Program-made: the position numbers and the translations under genes
Shown: piece after piece, positions 15,374 to 23,379 of the stretch
Numbering within the stretch: position 1 is the stretch's first letter
How the letters are laid out: the number at the start of each line of letters is the position of its first letter
The notes under the pieces: model-generated
Database searches by the model: none
What the model saw: the letters and a program-made list of their open reading frames with translations, nothing else
What the model was told of the DNA's origin: nothing
Origin: Chloroflexota bacterium
GTDB lineage: Bacteria; Chloroflexota; Anaerolineae; Anaerolineales; UBA4823
Assembly (NCBI GenBank): GCA_012798185.1
Contig: JAAZNS010000318.1
Coordinates: 1-31,395, forward strand
Direction: 5' to 3'
Length of the DNA stretch: 31,395 bases

Positions 15374-17139
15374 TATTTAAGTGTCCAATCAGCGGCGTTC
15401 CAGGTTACCAGGTCATTGATAGTGGATTGAACCCCTTGTAACCGCGCTGAATGTGCTTCGGCGTTGACTGCCGAAAAGAGCAAAATTACAGGGACTTCTT
15501 CATCCAGAATGGTTGCCATTTGGCAGAAAAGATCTTTACGCACAGTCTCATCCAGGGTGTAAGATTGCTCGAGCAGCGTATCGAATTCCGGGTTGATCCA
15601 GCGTCCAACATTCCAGCCCATATCGGGTTCGGCAGATGCCGAGTGGTACAGTTCCCACAAAAAGTCGGTAGGATTATTGCCAAAAAAGCCGTCATCCCAT
15701 AGGTTAATGTCGAAATTGCCGGTTTGTTCAATGCCGCCTTCGGCGGATGTTGCCCACATAACACTGCCTTCCATAATGGTCAAGTTGAGCTTCATGCCAA
15801 TTTCTCCCAGCATCTCACCGATCAATTGCTGGGTAAGCTCGAGCAATTCGCCATATTCGGCGTAAGTGATCAATTCCATTTCCATCAAATCACCTTCGCT
15901 GGCAGCCTGGCAGCCATGGCATTCGCGAACCCCATCGCCATCCTGGTCACTCCAGCCGGCTTCTTCCAGCAAAGCTTTTGCAGCTTCAGGGTCGTATTTA
16001 GGCTGGGGGATATTACAGATATATGGCTCCCGGAAAAATTCCGTCCAAATCGGTTTGGAATATCCGAGGAAGATTTCTTTGGATAGTTCTTCCACATTAA
16101 TAGCCATGCGGATCGCTTTGCGCACGCGCACGTCCGAAAGGATCGGGTGAGGTGTGGCAGCCGGATCGGTTGTGCCGCGGGCAGCCAGATTCAAAAATAA
16201 GCGCATGACCCAGCGGTTATTCGGACTGGTGCTGATTTCAACATTGGGCTCATCTTTCAAATCGTGGAGCATCCCTTCAGTGGTCCACATATCCAGATCG
16301 GCGTCGCCGTTGATTAGCATGGTTTTTCGCACGGAGCTGTCGGGGACGATGCGTACAATAATTTTATCGATGACGGGCTTTCCTTTTTCATAATAATTGG
16401 GATTACGCACGAAAGTCAAATGGTCGCCGACAATCCACTCTTCCAGAAGATAGGGGCCATTGCTGAGTGGTTTCTGCGCGCATTCCCATTGTGAGAATCC
16501 CTGAGCCGCATCACAGTAATGCGCCGGCCAGATTGCCATTTGTTCGCCGCCAAATTGATAGAGATATCCCGGATAGATGGTGTTGTAATGAACAATAAAG
16601 GTATCGACATCCACTTTTTCGATGCCATCCACGTAATCGATCCCCTGTGTCCATGAACCCAGTTCGGGATCGATCAGAGCCTCATAAGTAAAGATCACGT
16701 CATCACTGGATACCGGCGTGCCATCTGACCAGGTGATATCGGGGCGCAGATTCCAGGTCACATCCATCGTCCCATTTTCTTCATCGGTAATCACGCCGCC
16801 GTTTTCAACGGTAGGAAGTTCGGCTGCCAATTCGGGGAATATGTTGCCTTCGGGATCCAGGTCTGCCAAACCCAGCATCACCAACTCCATCACCAGGGCA
16901 TCATAACCAGTGTCGGAAAGCGATGCGTTGAAATTGGGCGGATCTTCGGGAATGACAATCACGACCTGGGATTCACCAGCTGTGGCGCCTTCAGGCTCCT
17001 CCACTTCAGGAGCGGCGGTTATCCCGGCTCCGCTTTCAGGAACAGCAGTTGCTGCTCGAGGTGCACAGCCTGAAAGAAACAGCCCCCCTACAAGAATAGC
17101 GGTTGCCAGGGTTCCCCATTGCGATTTCTTGAAAGACAT
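15373..17139 (-). CDS. Family 5 extracellular solute-binding lipoprotein (peptide/nickel type)
   Basis: A 588-residue lipoprotein of the SBP_bac_5 family. The signal peptide ends in the lipobox LSGC, with Cys25 as the acylated residue, and is followed by a Pro/Glu/Ala-rich linker. The family signature is recognisable in WNLRPDITWSDGTPVSSDDVIFTYEAL, and RNPNYYEKGKPVIDKI and DVRVRKAIRMAIN are standard landmarks. A DQDGDGVRE calcium-like loop and a nearby CHGC lie at about residues 397-411. The start at 17139 has AGGAGG-AAGAG directly upstream. It heads the operon with both permeases, MttB2 and MttB1. Family members bind peptides but also nickel, opines and other cations, so association with MttB genes suggests a methylated amine or betaine-like ligand; this is inference. 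Confidence 0.92.
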   Translation of the reverse strand: MSFKKSQWGTLATAILVGGLFLSGCAPRAATAVPESGAGITAAPEVEEPEGATAGESQVVIVIPEDPPNFNASLSDTGYDALVMELVMLGLADLDPEGNIFPELAAELPTVENGGVITDEENGTMDVTWNLRPDITWSDGTPVSSDDVIFTYEALIDPELGSWTQGIDYVDGIEKVDVDTFIVHYNTIYPGYLYQFGGEQMAIWPAHYCDAAQGFSQWECAQKPLSNGPYLLEEWIVGDHLTFVRNPNYYEKGKPVIDKIIVRIVPDSSVRKTMLINGDADLDMWTTEGMLHDLKDEPNVEISTSPNNRWVMRLFLNLAARGTTDPAATPHPILSDVRVRKAIRMAINVEELSKEIFLGYSKPIWTEFFREPYICNIPQPKYDPEAAKALLEEAGWSDQDGDGVRECHGCQAASEGDLMEMELITYAEYGELLELTQQLIGEMLGEIGMKLNLTIMEGSVMWATSAEGGIEQTGNFDINLWDDGFFGNNPTDFLWELYHSASAEPDMGWNVGRWINPEFDTLLEQSYTLDETVRKDLFCQMATILDEEVPVILLFSAVNAEAHSARLQGVQSTINDLVTWNAADWTLK

Positions 17140-17148
17140 CTCTTCCTC

Positions 17149-17170
17149 CTTTATTAATATATTAATAAAG
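17149..17170. promoter_or_regulatory. 22-bp perfect AT palindrome in the leader of the binding-protein gene
   Basis: CTTTATTAATATATTAATAAAG is self-complementary over 22 bases and abuts the ribosome binding site of the solute-binding protein gene. It could be an operator or an mRNA structure that touches the ribosome binding site. A partly similar AT stretch (TTTATTAATAATATTATA) lies before MttB1 at about 11834. Confidence 0.4.
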
Positions 17171-17186
17171 TTGTCAGCTGTAAGTG

Positions 17187-17215
17187 AATCTAGATTTAAA
17201 TTTATCACGTGTCAG
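17187..17215 (-). promoter_or_regulatory. Promoter of the solute-binding protein operon
   Basis: On the minus strand CTGACA (17210-17215) and TAGATT (17187-17192) are separated by exactly 17 bases, matching consensus at 5/6 and 4/6. The predicted start near 17180 gives a leader of about 40 bases containing the 22-bp palindrome. Confidence 0.4.
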
Positions 17216-17272
17216 AAATCGACTTTTTCCGATTTTCCTGCCTTCCCAATAATAAATTGTCATAGATTCCTT

Positions 17273-18757
17273 TTATTCCTTTACAGCAAAATGCTTCTCT
17301 GCCGAATAAAGGATGCGTTGGATTTCTTGTTGTTGGGCGGTTTCTAAAGGTGCCGGGAAGTGAGTTTTAAGTAATGTTTTGGTTTTTTCACGGGCGACTT
17401 CGATCGGATCCAGCCAGCCGCCGCCTTGGGCTGGCTGAGCGGTTAAATCGGAAAAACGCAGGCGCCGCAAGCCATCGCGGGTATGACGCTGGCGCAGAAA
17501 CTGGCCGCGGGGACCTACCTCTTTAATCACATCCAAAGCCATGGCTTCGCGGCTGGTATCTATCCCTTCGGCGGTGATTCGTACCCGGTGGTAAATATCG
17601 GCTGCCAGCACCAATTCTTCCGGGTAAAGGACGGTGCAGGACTCCAATAAGCCCATACCGGAGCCTGTCTCTGCACCGCACAATGCATCCAATAACAGTG
17701 AGGAAGCCACCTCTGCAGCGGATTGCCACCCGGGATGCGGCGCATCGGGACCGAACATAGCAGCCAATGTGGGCACTCCCCAATGGTGGGCAATTTCCAC
17801 ACCCACCGGGTAAGAAATATCCACCTCCCAGGTGGTGCTCAAATAATCACCGGTGCGCGGGTGCATGATGCCTGGCATCATGGAGTGATAGACTGGCGCT
17901 CCCGGGTAAGCTAATTGCACCAATACCAGAGCCGCTACGATCTCGGCATCGGCAATTGCCAGGGTTCCAGCGATTGTAGCGGGCGCGGTCGACCCGGTGT
18001 TTGCCATGGACATAAAGCCTACTGGAATGCCTGCCTCTGCGAACACGAGGGCAGCTTCCATGCCGCCCACATCCTGTGCCAGGGGTGCAATGGTGCAGAT
18101 TAGGGATGAAAGCGGGGGGCGCAGGCGCAAGGTTTGCTTATTACCGGCAATTACCATAGCAATTTCCACCGCGTAGCGCGCCATCGCTTCGTCCATCACC
18201 GTTTCGGTTTGCACATGCTTTACCGTATTGTTGTAGGCAGCGTCCAATTCATGCAGCGGGGCAATAGTAGGAAAATCTTGGGCGCTGACAATAGGCCAAT
18301 AGAAACCTACTGAAGGTAAGGCATCTGCTATGCGCGCCATTTTAGCAATATCATCCTTGCGGGAAGTACGCCGTTGGCGGGTTTCAAAATCGATGGTTTC
18401 CACCCCGCAGCCATCTGTGGCACAATACATGGCGGTGCCGTCCAGATGGATATTGTGTTCTGGCGAGCGGGCACCCATGGTATAGAAGCGCGGCGCATGA
18501 GCCATCGCTTTGAGCACCAAATCGGGGGGCAGCCGTACAATCTGGCTGGAAGAATCTACATGTGCACCATTAGAGGCATAGATTTCCCAGGCTTTGGGAG
18601 ATGGGCAGTGTATACCTACCTCATCCAAAATTTCAAAGGTTGCAGAGCGAAAAGCCTGTAATTGTTCGTCGGATAATATGCGAACGTGATACGCCGGGAC
18701 AATCGGCTGTAACGGTGGGGTTGGGCTGATATTCTGGGGAGGGTTGAAGCTGTTCAT
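17273..18757 (-). CDS. MttB-superfamily (COG5598) methyltransferase, paralogue 3
   Basis: A 494-residue MttB homologue, closest in the window to paralogue 4: both have CATDGCGVETIDFETRQRR-type sequence (about residues 105-122), YWPIVSAQD, TVKHVQTET and CTIAPL. No amber codon interrupts it. The Pro-rich N-terminal extension (PPQNISPTPPLQPIVP) is longer than in the other copies. The usual GPGGHFL motif reads GPRGQFL (about residues 420-426), replacing a Gly and the His seen in paralogues 1 and 4, so specificity or activity may differ. Its ATG overlaps the stop of paralogue 4 (ATGA) and AGGGTG lies six bases upstream. The solute-binding protein gene follows after 133 bases with its own promoter candidate. 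Confidence 0.88.
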   Translation of the reverse strand: MNSFNPPQNISPTPPLQPIVPAYHVRILSDEQLQAFRSATFEILDEVGIHCPSPKAWEIYASNGAHVDSSSQIVRLPPDLVLKAMAHAPRFYTMGARSPEHNIHLDGTAMYCATDGCGVETIDFETRQRRTSRKDDIAKMARIADALPSVGFYWPIVSAQDFPTIAPLHELDAAYNNTVKHVQTETVMDEAMARYAVEIAMVIAGNKQTLRLRPPLSSLICTIAPLAQDVGGMEAALVFAEAGIPVGFMSMANTGSTAPATIAGTLAIADAEIVAALVLVQLAYPGAPVYHSMMPGIMHPRTGDYLSTTWEVDISYPVGVEIAHHWGVPTLAAMFGPDAPHPGWQSAAEVASSLLLDALCGAETGSGMGLLESCTVLYPEELVLAADIYHRVRITAEGIDTSREAMALDVIKEVGPRGQFLRQRHTRDGLRRLRFSDLTAQPAQGGGWLDPIEVAREKTKTLLKTHFPAPLETAQQQEIQRILYSAEKHFAVKE

Positions 18758-20217
18758 AATAACACCCTGTTCAATTCTTTATCGGCTGCTTTGAGTATAC
18801 GGTTTAATTCGGCTTGTTTACTGTTTTCCAAAGGTTCGGGATGATAATTTTCCAAAATCCAATTGACCTGATCGCGGGCAGCTTCTACCGGATCGCGGTA
18901 TTTCCCATTGGCATCCACCTCGTGGGTGATCGCCCGCTTCATGGCGTCGCGCATATATTGGCGGGTATGTTTTTGCCCAAGGAAATGCCCTCCTGGCCCA
19001 ACTGCTTCGATGACATCCACTGCGAGGGTTTCGGGTGATACTTCCATCATAGCCAGCTGGTAACGCGCCCGGTGATAAATATCGGCATCCAAGATAATTG
19101 CTTCTGGGTAGAGCAGGGTATATGTGTCTGCTAATCCTATACCGGTTACAGTTTCAGCGCCTGCCAGGGCAACGGTGAAGGGATCTAAAGCGACTTCTGC
19201 CGCGGCTTGCCATGTGCCTGCCGCCTTTGAGTCGGTGCCGTAGCAGCCGCCTAAGACAGGCATTTTCCAATAATGCGCCATATCGATCACGGCGTGCCTG
19301 CCGCGCGAATCAAGGGGATAACTGACATAAGTTCCCGAGCGGGGGTCAGCCCAGGCATGCATTATGGAGTGAAAGACCGGTGCTCCAGGATATGCCAGCT
19401 GGATCAGCACCGTGGCGCTGATGATTTCGGCATCGCCGACCACCAATGCGCCGGGTAAGGTGGCGGGGGCGGTGGTGCCCAGGGTGGGCATTGCCAGGAA
19501 TCCCACCGGAATGCCCGCCTCTGCCAGAACCAAGGCGCCTTCAATGCCTTCTTTATCCTGCATTAGGGGGGCAATGGTGCAAACGGTGAGCGAAAACACC
19601 GGGCGCTTGCGCAGCGCCTCTTTGCTGCCAGAAATCACAGTTGCCATTTCTACTGCATATTGGCAGGGTTTCTCGCCCATGATGGTTTCGCTCTGTACAT
19701 GCTTAACCGTGTTATTCCAAGAGGCGTCCATTTCGTGAAGCGGCGCCGTGATGCCATAATCTTGAGCGCTGACCATTGGCCAATAAAAAGCACAGGCAGA
19801 AAGGTAATCGGCGATGCGTGCCATTTTACCCACGTCTTCCTTGCGGGAAGGGCGTCTCTGCCGGGTTTCGAAATCGATTGTCTCCACACCACAGCCATCT
19901 GTGCAAAAATATGTAACGCCTTTTTGCAGCGGCAGATCGCATTGCGGGTCGCGGGCTCCCATGTAAAAATACCGCGGCACGGTAGACATGGCTTTCATTA
20001 CCAGATCGGGTGGAAATTTGACGATTTGTGTTGATTTATCCACCCATGCGCCATGATCGGAAAGGATCTGTAATGCCTTTTCCGAAGGGAAACGAACGCC
20101 CACCTTTTCGAGAACATACAGGGTGGATTCCTGGAATTTTTTTAATTGTTCTTCACTGGCGAATTGCACCTGGAAAGTTGTGCGAAGCGGTTCTATCGGC
20201 GGACGCTGGACATTCAT
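18754..20217 (-). CDS. MttB-superfamily (COG5598) methyltransferase, paralogue 4
   Basis: A 487-residue MttB homologue and the first gene of the leftward array. It has LEKVGVRFPSEKALQILSDHGAWVD near the N-terminus, CTDGCGVETIDFETRQRRPSRKED (about residues 109-132), PATLPGALVVGDAEI, YGTDSKAAGTWQAAAEVAL (about 325-343) and VGPGGHFLGQKHTR (about 415-428). No in-frame amber codon is present. High similarity to paralogue 3 along the whole length points to a tandem duplication. ATG 20217 has AGGGAG six bases upstream. The 585-base AT-rich gap before it presumably carries the promoter, but I could not identify a convincing one. Confidence 0.88.
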   Translation of the reverse strand: MNVQRPPIEPLRTTFQVQFASEEQLKKFQESTLYVLEKVGVRFPSEKALQILSDHGAWVDKSTQIVKFPPDLVMKAMSTVPRYFYMGARDPQCDLPLQKGVTYFCTDGCGVETIDFETRQRRPSRKEDVGKMARIADYLSACAFYWPMVSAQDYGITAPLHEMDASWNNTVKHVQSETIMGEKPCQYAVEMATVISGSKEALRKRPVFSLTVCTIAPLMQDKEGIEGALVLAEAGIPVGFLAMPTLGTTAPATLPGALVVGDAEIISATVLIQLAYPGAPVFHSIMHAWADPRSGTYVSYPLDSRGRHAVIDMAHYWKMPVLGGCYGTDSKAAGTWQAAAEVALDPFTVALAGAETVTGIGLADTYTLLYPEAIILDADIYHRARYQLAMMEVSPETLAVDVIEAVGPGGHFLGQKHTRQYMRDAMKRAITHEVDANGKYRDPVEAARDQVNWILENYHPEPLENSKQAELNRILKAADKELNRVLL

Positions 20218-20802
20218 GTCGATTCTCCCTTTTTTATGTTCTTTACTATCGAAGCGAATAACTCGCTTTCTCCTATGGATTATGTCCCTATATATATCGG
20301 GCGTATCACTTTTCTCATTTTGGGCAGCATGGTATTTTTTAATAATGATCTGCCCGATTGAGGGAGGTTTTCCCGAAATCTGATGTGAAATAATCCGATA
20401 AGACCGGCATTATGCTCTTCATCCTTCCCAACACATCGCCGGCGTAGATTTCTCGGACATTACAAATCAGGAAGTCCAAAATGATTTCGAATCGCCTAGT
20501 GTAATATATTATGTACTCTTAGCTTATCCCTCTATCCATGTATCGTTGATTCAATGGTCTTGTTTTGTTTATGATTTCATAAGATTATTTACATTGACTC
20601 TTGGTAGTATTTTCCTCCTAAAAATATTAATAAAGAAAACAGCTGAGAAAATTCCTTTTCGTAAATACTTTAACATATTTAATATTTTTATGTCAACATA
20701 TTCATATACGAATTTAGGGGTTGCTGAAAATTCTTTGAAATATTTTTTTGCCTCTCAAAATTCGGAACCTTGCCTAAGCCGGCTGAGAAGCTGCAATATT
20801 AT
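20218..20802. other. AT-rich intergenic region upstream of MttB4
   Basis: About 585 bases without a supported gene. It should contain the promoter of the MttB4-MttB3 unit. An open frame of 110 residues on the plus strand (20546-20878) runs through its AT-rich right part and into the 3' end of the CAP gene, but has Phe/Ile-rich composition, no ribosome binding site and no recognisable domain, so I do not call it. The composition is visibly lower in GC than the flanking genes. Confidence 0.45.
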
Positions 20803-22035
20803 TTATTTTTGCACTAGGGGAAGGAATGTTTTTTGGATCGGTGCGTTGAAAACAATTAGAGTAACCGCGATGGTGTGAGGCGAATTCTCCGTATCTGCAG
20901 GATTGGTAACGGTAACGGTTACACTCCCGGTATAGATGCCTACGGAATGTGCATCGAAATTATCGGGAAATATCTGGAAGGATTGCGGTGAAGTACCGGA
21001 AAGTGGTGAAACAGAAAACCATGCTCCCGAGGTGGAAACATTCCAGGTGAGCGAGGCAGGTGTATTTATATTCGAGGGGAAAAAGACAGCATTGGCTGGG
21101 AGCAGCTCGGCTTCTGGGATGCTGTAAAAGAAAGTATATGAGTCGGGCAGGTTGCCGAGGACCGGTATAAAATCATTGGTCAATATGATCGTATCGCTGC
21201 TGGTGAAAGTTTTGCTCCCCGTTTTCAGCTCTGCGCTTACAGTCCGCTCACCGGCAACGCCTCGTAAAGTCCAGGAAAAGCTGTTTTGGAAAGTCTGCCA
21301 TTCCCCCCAGGTAAGGTTATCGTTTTTCAAGCGCATTTGATCGAAATAGCCATAGATATAAATGGAAACAACCCGATCGCCGGTGCTGGCAGCATCGCGG
21401 TTGATGATCAGCGGGTATTCATTCGACGGGCGTCCAAAATCCTGTGTCCAATAGTGATAATAGCTTGATCCACCCACAGCATAATAACCCACACCGATTG
21501 TTTTGTTATTCGTGTTGAGAATATTACTTCGGTGACCGTCGCTGTTCATCCAGCCGTTCATCACGCTTTGCGGGGTAGAGTAACCGGCAGCGATATTCTC
21601 ACCAGCCACAGCTGGGTAATAGCCTGATACGCGGCTGCTCCAGCTGCACACATATTGGAGAGCGCCGTTCTGGCGGTCATAACTATCGTGATAGAAATAA
21701 TTATCCTGCCCAAGGTCGGCGCTGTGATAACGGGCTGCGTAATCCAAGGCGGTTACTCGTTTGAGCGGCGGGATGCCGCGGCTGGCACGTTCGCTGTTGA
21801 CCAGATCCAATACTTCCTGCTCGTAAGCGGCGTTGGTTACAGAGACATTCACACCGCCGCATCCGGTGTAATTAAGCATATTGTTATTGTCCTCGGAGGA
21901 TACATCTGTTATTGGAATTGTATAGGGTTCGCCAATAACCCCTGGCGGCTCGTCACCGGCGCGGGCAGGCGAGAGACAAAACCACGCCTGGATAATGATA
22001 ATACAAGCGCAAAAAAGGGCGGATGATTGGTGCAT
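20803..22035 (-). CDS. Secreted CAP/SCP-domain protein with BACON-like C-terminal domain
   Basis: A 410-residue secreted protein. The signal peptide (about residues 1-26) ends at SPARA before GDEPPG. A CAP/SCP (PF00188-type) domain spans about residues 70-205, with YHSADLGQ, GENIAAGYSTPQ, WMNSDGHRSNIL and YWTQDFG carrying the His/Glu residues of the CAP cavity. A central beta-rich region (about 210-310) is followed by a BACON-like repeat (about 325-395: LTWNVSTSGAWFSVSPLSGTSPQSF, ending in HTIAVTLIV). The chain ends in KTFLPLVQK, resembling the short YLPLV tail I associate with exported Chloroflexota proteins. ATG 22035 is chosen because it gives a clean signal peptide; a TTG at 22053 is upstream. 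Ligand and function are unknown. It is transcribed divergently from the DeoR gene. Confidence 0.85.
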   Translation of the reverse strand: MHQSSALFCACIIIIQAWFCLSPARAGDEPPGVIGEPYTIPITDVSSEDNNNMLNYTGCGGVNVSVTNAAYEQEVLDLVNSERASRGIPPLKRVTALDYAARYHSADLGQDNYFYHDSYDRQNGALQYVCSWSSRVSGYYPAVAGENIAAGYSTPQSVMNGWMNSDGHRSNILNTNNKTIGVGYYAVGGSSYYHYWTQDFGRPSNEYPLIINRDAASTGDRVVSIYIYGYFDQMRLKNDNLTWGEWQTFQNSFSWTLRGVAGERTVSAELKTGSKTFTSSDTIILTNDFIPVLGNLPDSYTFFYSIPEAELLPANAVFFPSNINTPASLTWNVSTSGAWFSVSPLSGTSPQSFQIFPDNFDAHSVGIYTGSVTVTVTNPADTENSPHTIAVTLIVFNAPIQKTFLPLVQK

Positions 22036-22215
22036 AGGGTACAAAGCGATCAAAATAGTGGCGCAAAAAATTGCCGATTTGGATGATTATTAATATTATA
22101 TTGCATTTTATCAAAATCACGTCTCGAGTCTCATGATGATTTTATCTTGAACCGCTCGACTGCTCTGAGATGTGAATGCTGAATTGTTTAGAAAAGGATA
22201 ATTTACGGGAGAATA

Positions 22216-22263
22216 TTGACAAACAAACATTATTATTGTAAAATCCAAACATAAACAAACATT
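22216..22263 (+). promoter_or_regulatory. DeoR gene promoter with direct-repeat operator
   Basis: TTGACA (22216-22221) and TAAAAT (22239-22244) are 17 bases apart, a near-consensus promoter. Two exact 11-base direct repeats AAACAAACATT occur at 22221-22231 and 22253-22263, 32 bases (about three helical turns) apart and flanking the -10 box, with a partial AAACAT at 22247-22252. Repeats of this sort are typical of DeoR-family operators, so autoregulation is likely. Confidence 0.6.
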
Positions 22264-22267
22264 GACT

Positions 22268-23029
22268 ATGTTACTCGAAGAGAGACACCAGGTTATCCTC
22301 AATTTATTAGATGAACAAGGTTCGGTTTCGGTAACCGACCTGGTGTCAAGGTTTAATGTCTCTGAAATGACCATCCGCCGCGATCTGGATATTCTAGAAC
22401 GGCGGGGGTATCTTCGCCGGGTACATGGCGGAGCGATCACTGACCGCGGGCGCAGCTACGAACCTTCATTCCTCACACGTGCCGCAGTAAACCAGGAACT
22501 TAAAGCGCGTATTGGTAAGGCAGCCGCAGAGCTGGTCAATCCCGGAGACAGCCTTATTCTGGATGTCGGCACCACCACCCTGGAGATCGCCCGTCATTTG
22601 GTAAACAAAAACGAACTGACCATTATCACCCCCTGTTTTCAAATCGCCAGTGTGCTGGCAGGCAATTCCAATATTCGTCTTATCCTGGCAGGCGGTATTT
22701 TACGCCCCAAAGAGCTTTCTATGTATGGGCCTTTGGCAGAGCGTGCTTTTAATGATTATTTTGTTGATAAACTTTTCTTGGGCGCTGCCGGCGTGGATTT
22801 CACCGCAGGTTTGACTGAATTCAACCTGGAAGATACCCTGGTGAAACATGCCATGCTTCGCAGCGCCAAGCATGTGATTCTGACCGTAGATTCGAGCAAG
22901 TTCAACCGTGTGGCTTTCACAGCTATCGCCCCGCTCAAAGTCATCCACACGGTGGTTACCGATACAAATATCGCGCCTGCAGTTCTCGCGCGCCTTAAAA
23001 AAGAAAATATTACCGTTATTTTGGCGTAA
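22268..23029 (+). CDS. DeoR-family transcriptional regulator
   Basis: A 253-residue repressor-type regulator. The N-terminal winged helix-turn-helix covers about residues 3-57 (EERHQVILNLLDEQGSVSVTDL, then FNVSEMTIRRDLDILERRGYLRRVHGGAI), and the C-terminal DeoR sensor domain has DVGTTTLEIARHL and LAGGILRPKELSMYGPLAE plus GLTEFNLEDTLVKHAML, which bind sugar phosphates in known members. ATG 22268 is used; a TTG at 22262 is in frame upstream but lies inside the operator repeat. The short leader has no clear ribosome binding site. Its position at the head of the rightward sugar-type locus makes it the likely regulator, with a phosphorylated intermediate as inducer. Confidence 0.92.
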   Translation: MLLEERHQVILNLLDEQGSVSVTDLVSRFNVSEMTIRRDLDILERRGYLRRVHGGAITDRGRSYEPSFLTRAAVNQELKARIGKAAAELVNPGDSLILDVGTTTLEIARHLVNKNELTIITPCFQIASVLAGNSNIRLILAGGILRPKELSMYGPLAERAFNDYFVDKLFLGAAGVDFTAGLTEFNLEDTLVKHAMLRSAKHVILTVDSSKFNRVAFTAIAPLKVIHTVVTDTNIAPAVLARLKKENITVILA

Positions 23030-23379
23030 AAATGAAACAATCTAACACAATGGAAGATAAACGCCATGATTAAAAATTTTTTTATTGGTAAATATCAAGA
23101 TTTCCACAGCAGCCCTGTTGTTTCTGTTTTTCAAATATAAGAAATTAAAAACAGGCGCTTATTGATGCGGCTTTTTCAGCATGCAAACTATGATGTTGTT
23201 TTAATTAAACGTTTTATCAAGCGAGGAATTCGCAGATTGGTGCAATATTTAATGTCTCGCTTTTCGAGGACAATTATTACATATTTCATTTTTCCTTATC
23301 CTATCCCCCCAGTACTTCCCTCTCCCTGACAAAGGGAGAGGGAGAGGGGCGGGGACGGGTGAGACTTTTGGAGGATCAA
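23030..23379. other. Intergenic region between DeoR and BtpA genes
   Basis: About 350 bases without a gene. CTGTTTTT (23124-23131) and AAAAACAG (23147-23154) form an exact 8-bp inverted repeat with a 15-base loop; ATGG/CCAT near 23050-23067 followed by a T7 run at about 23079 is a weak terminator candidate. The right end carries a GC-rich palindromic repeat. I saw no exact copy of the 11-base DeoR repeat here. Confidence 0.4.
23303..23363. repeat. GC-rich palindromic intergenic repeat
   Basis: CTTCCCTCTCCCTGACAAAGGGAGAGGG forms a strong hairpin (CCCTCTCCCT / AGGGAGAGGG), extended by CCCCCC and GGGGCGGGGACGGGTGAG arms. It resembles the copy near 2.6 kb and ends just before the ribosome binding site of the BtpA-family gene. 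Confidence 0.55.

Noticed and set aside
10387..20217. Pyrrolysine-containing MttB
   Set aside because: All four reading frames are full length without an in-frame TAG, and no pyl genes are visible.
20546..20878. 110-residue open frame on the plus strand upstream of MttB4
   Set aside because: Phe/Ile-rich translation from AT-rich DNA, no ribosome binding site, overlaps the 3' end of the CAP gene, no recognisable domain.
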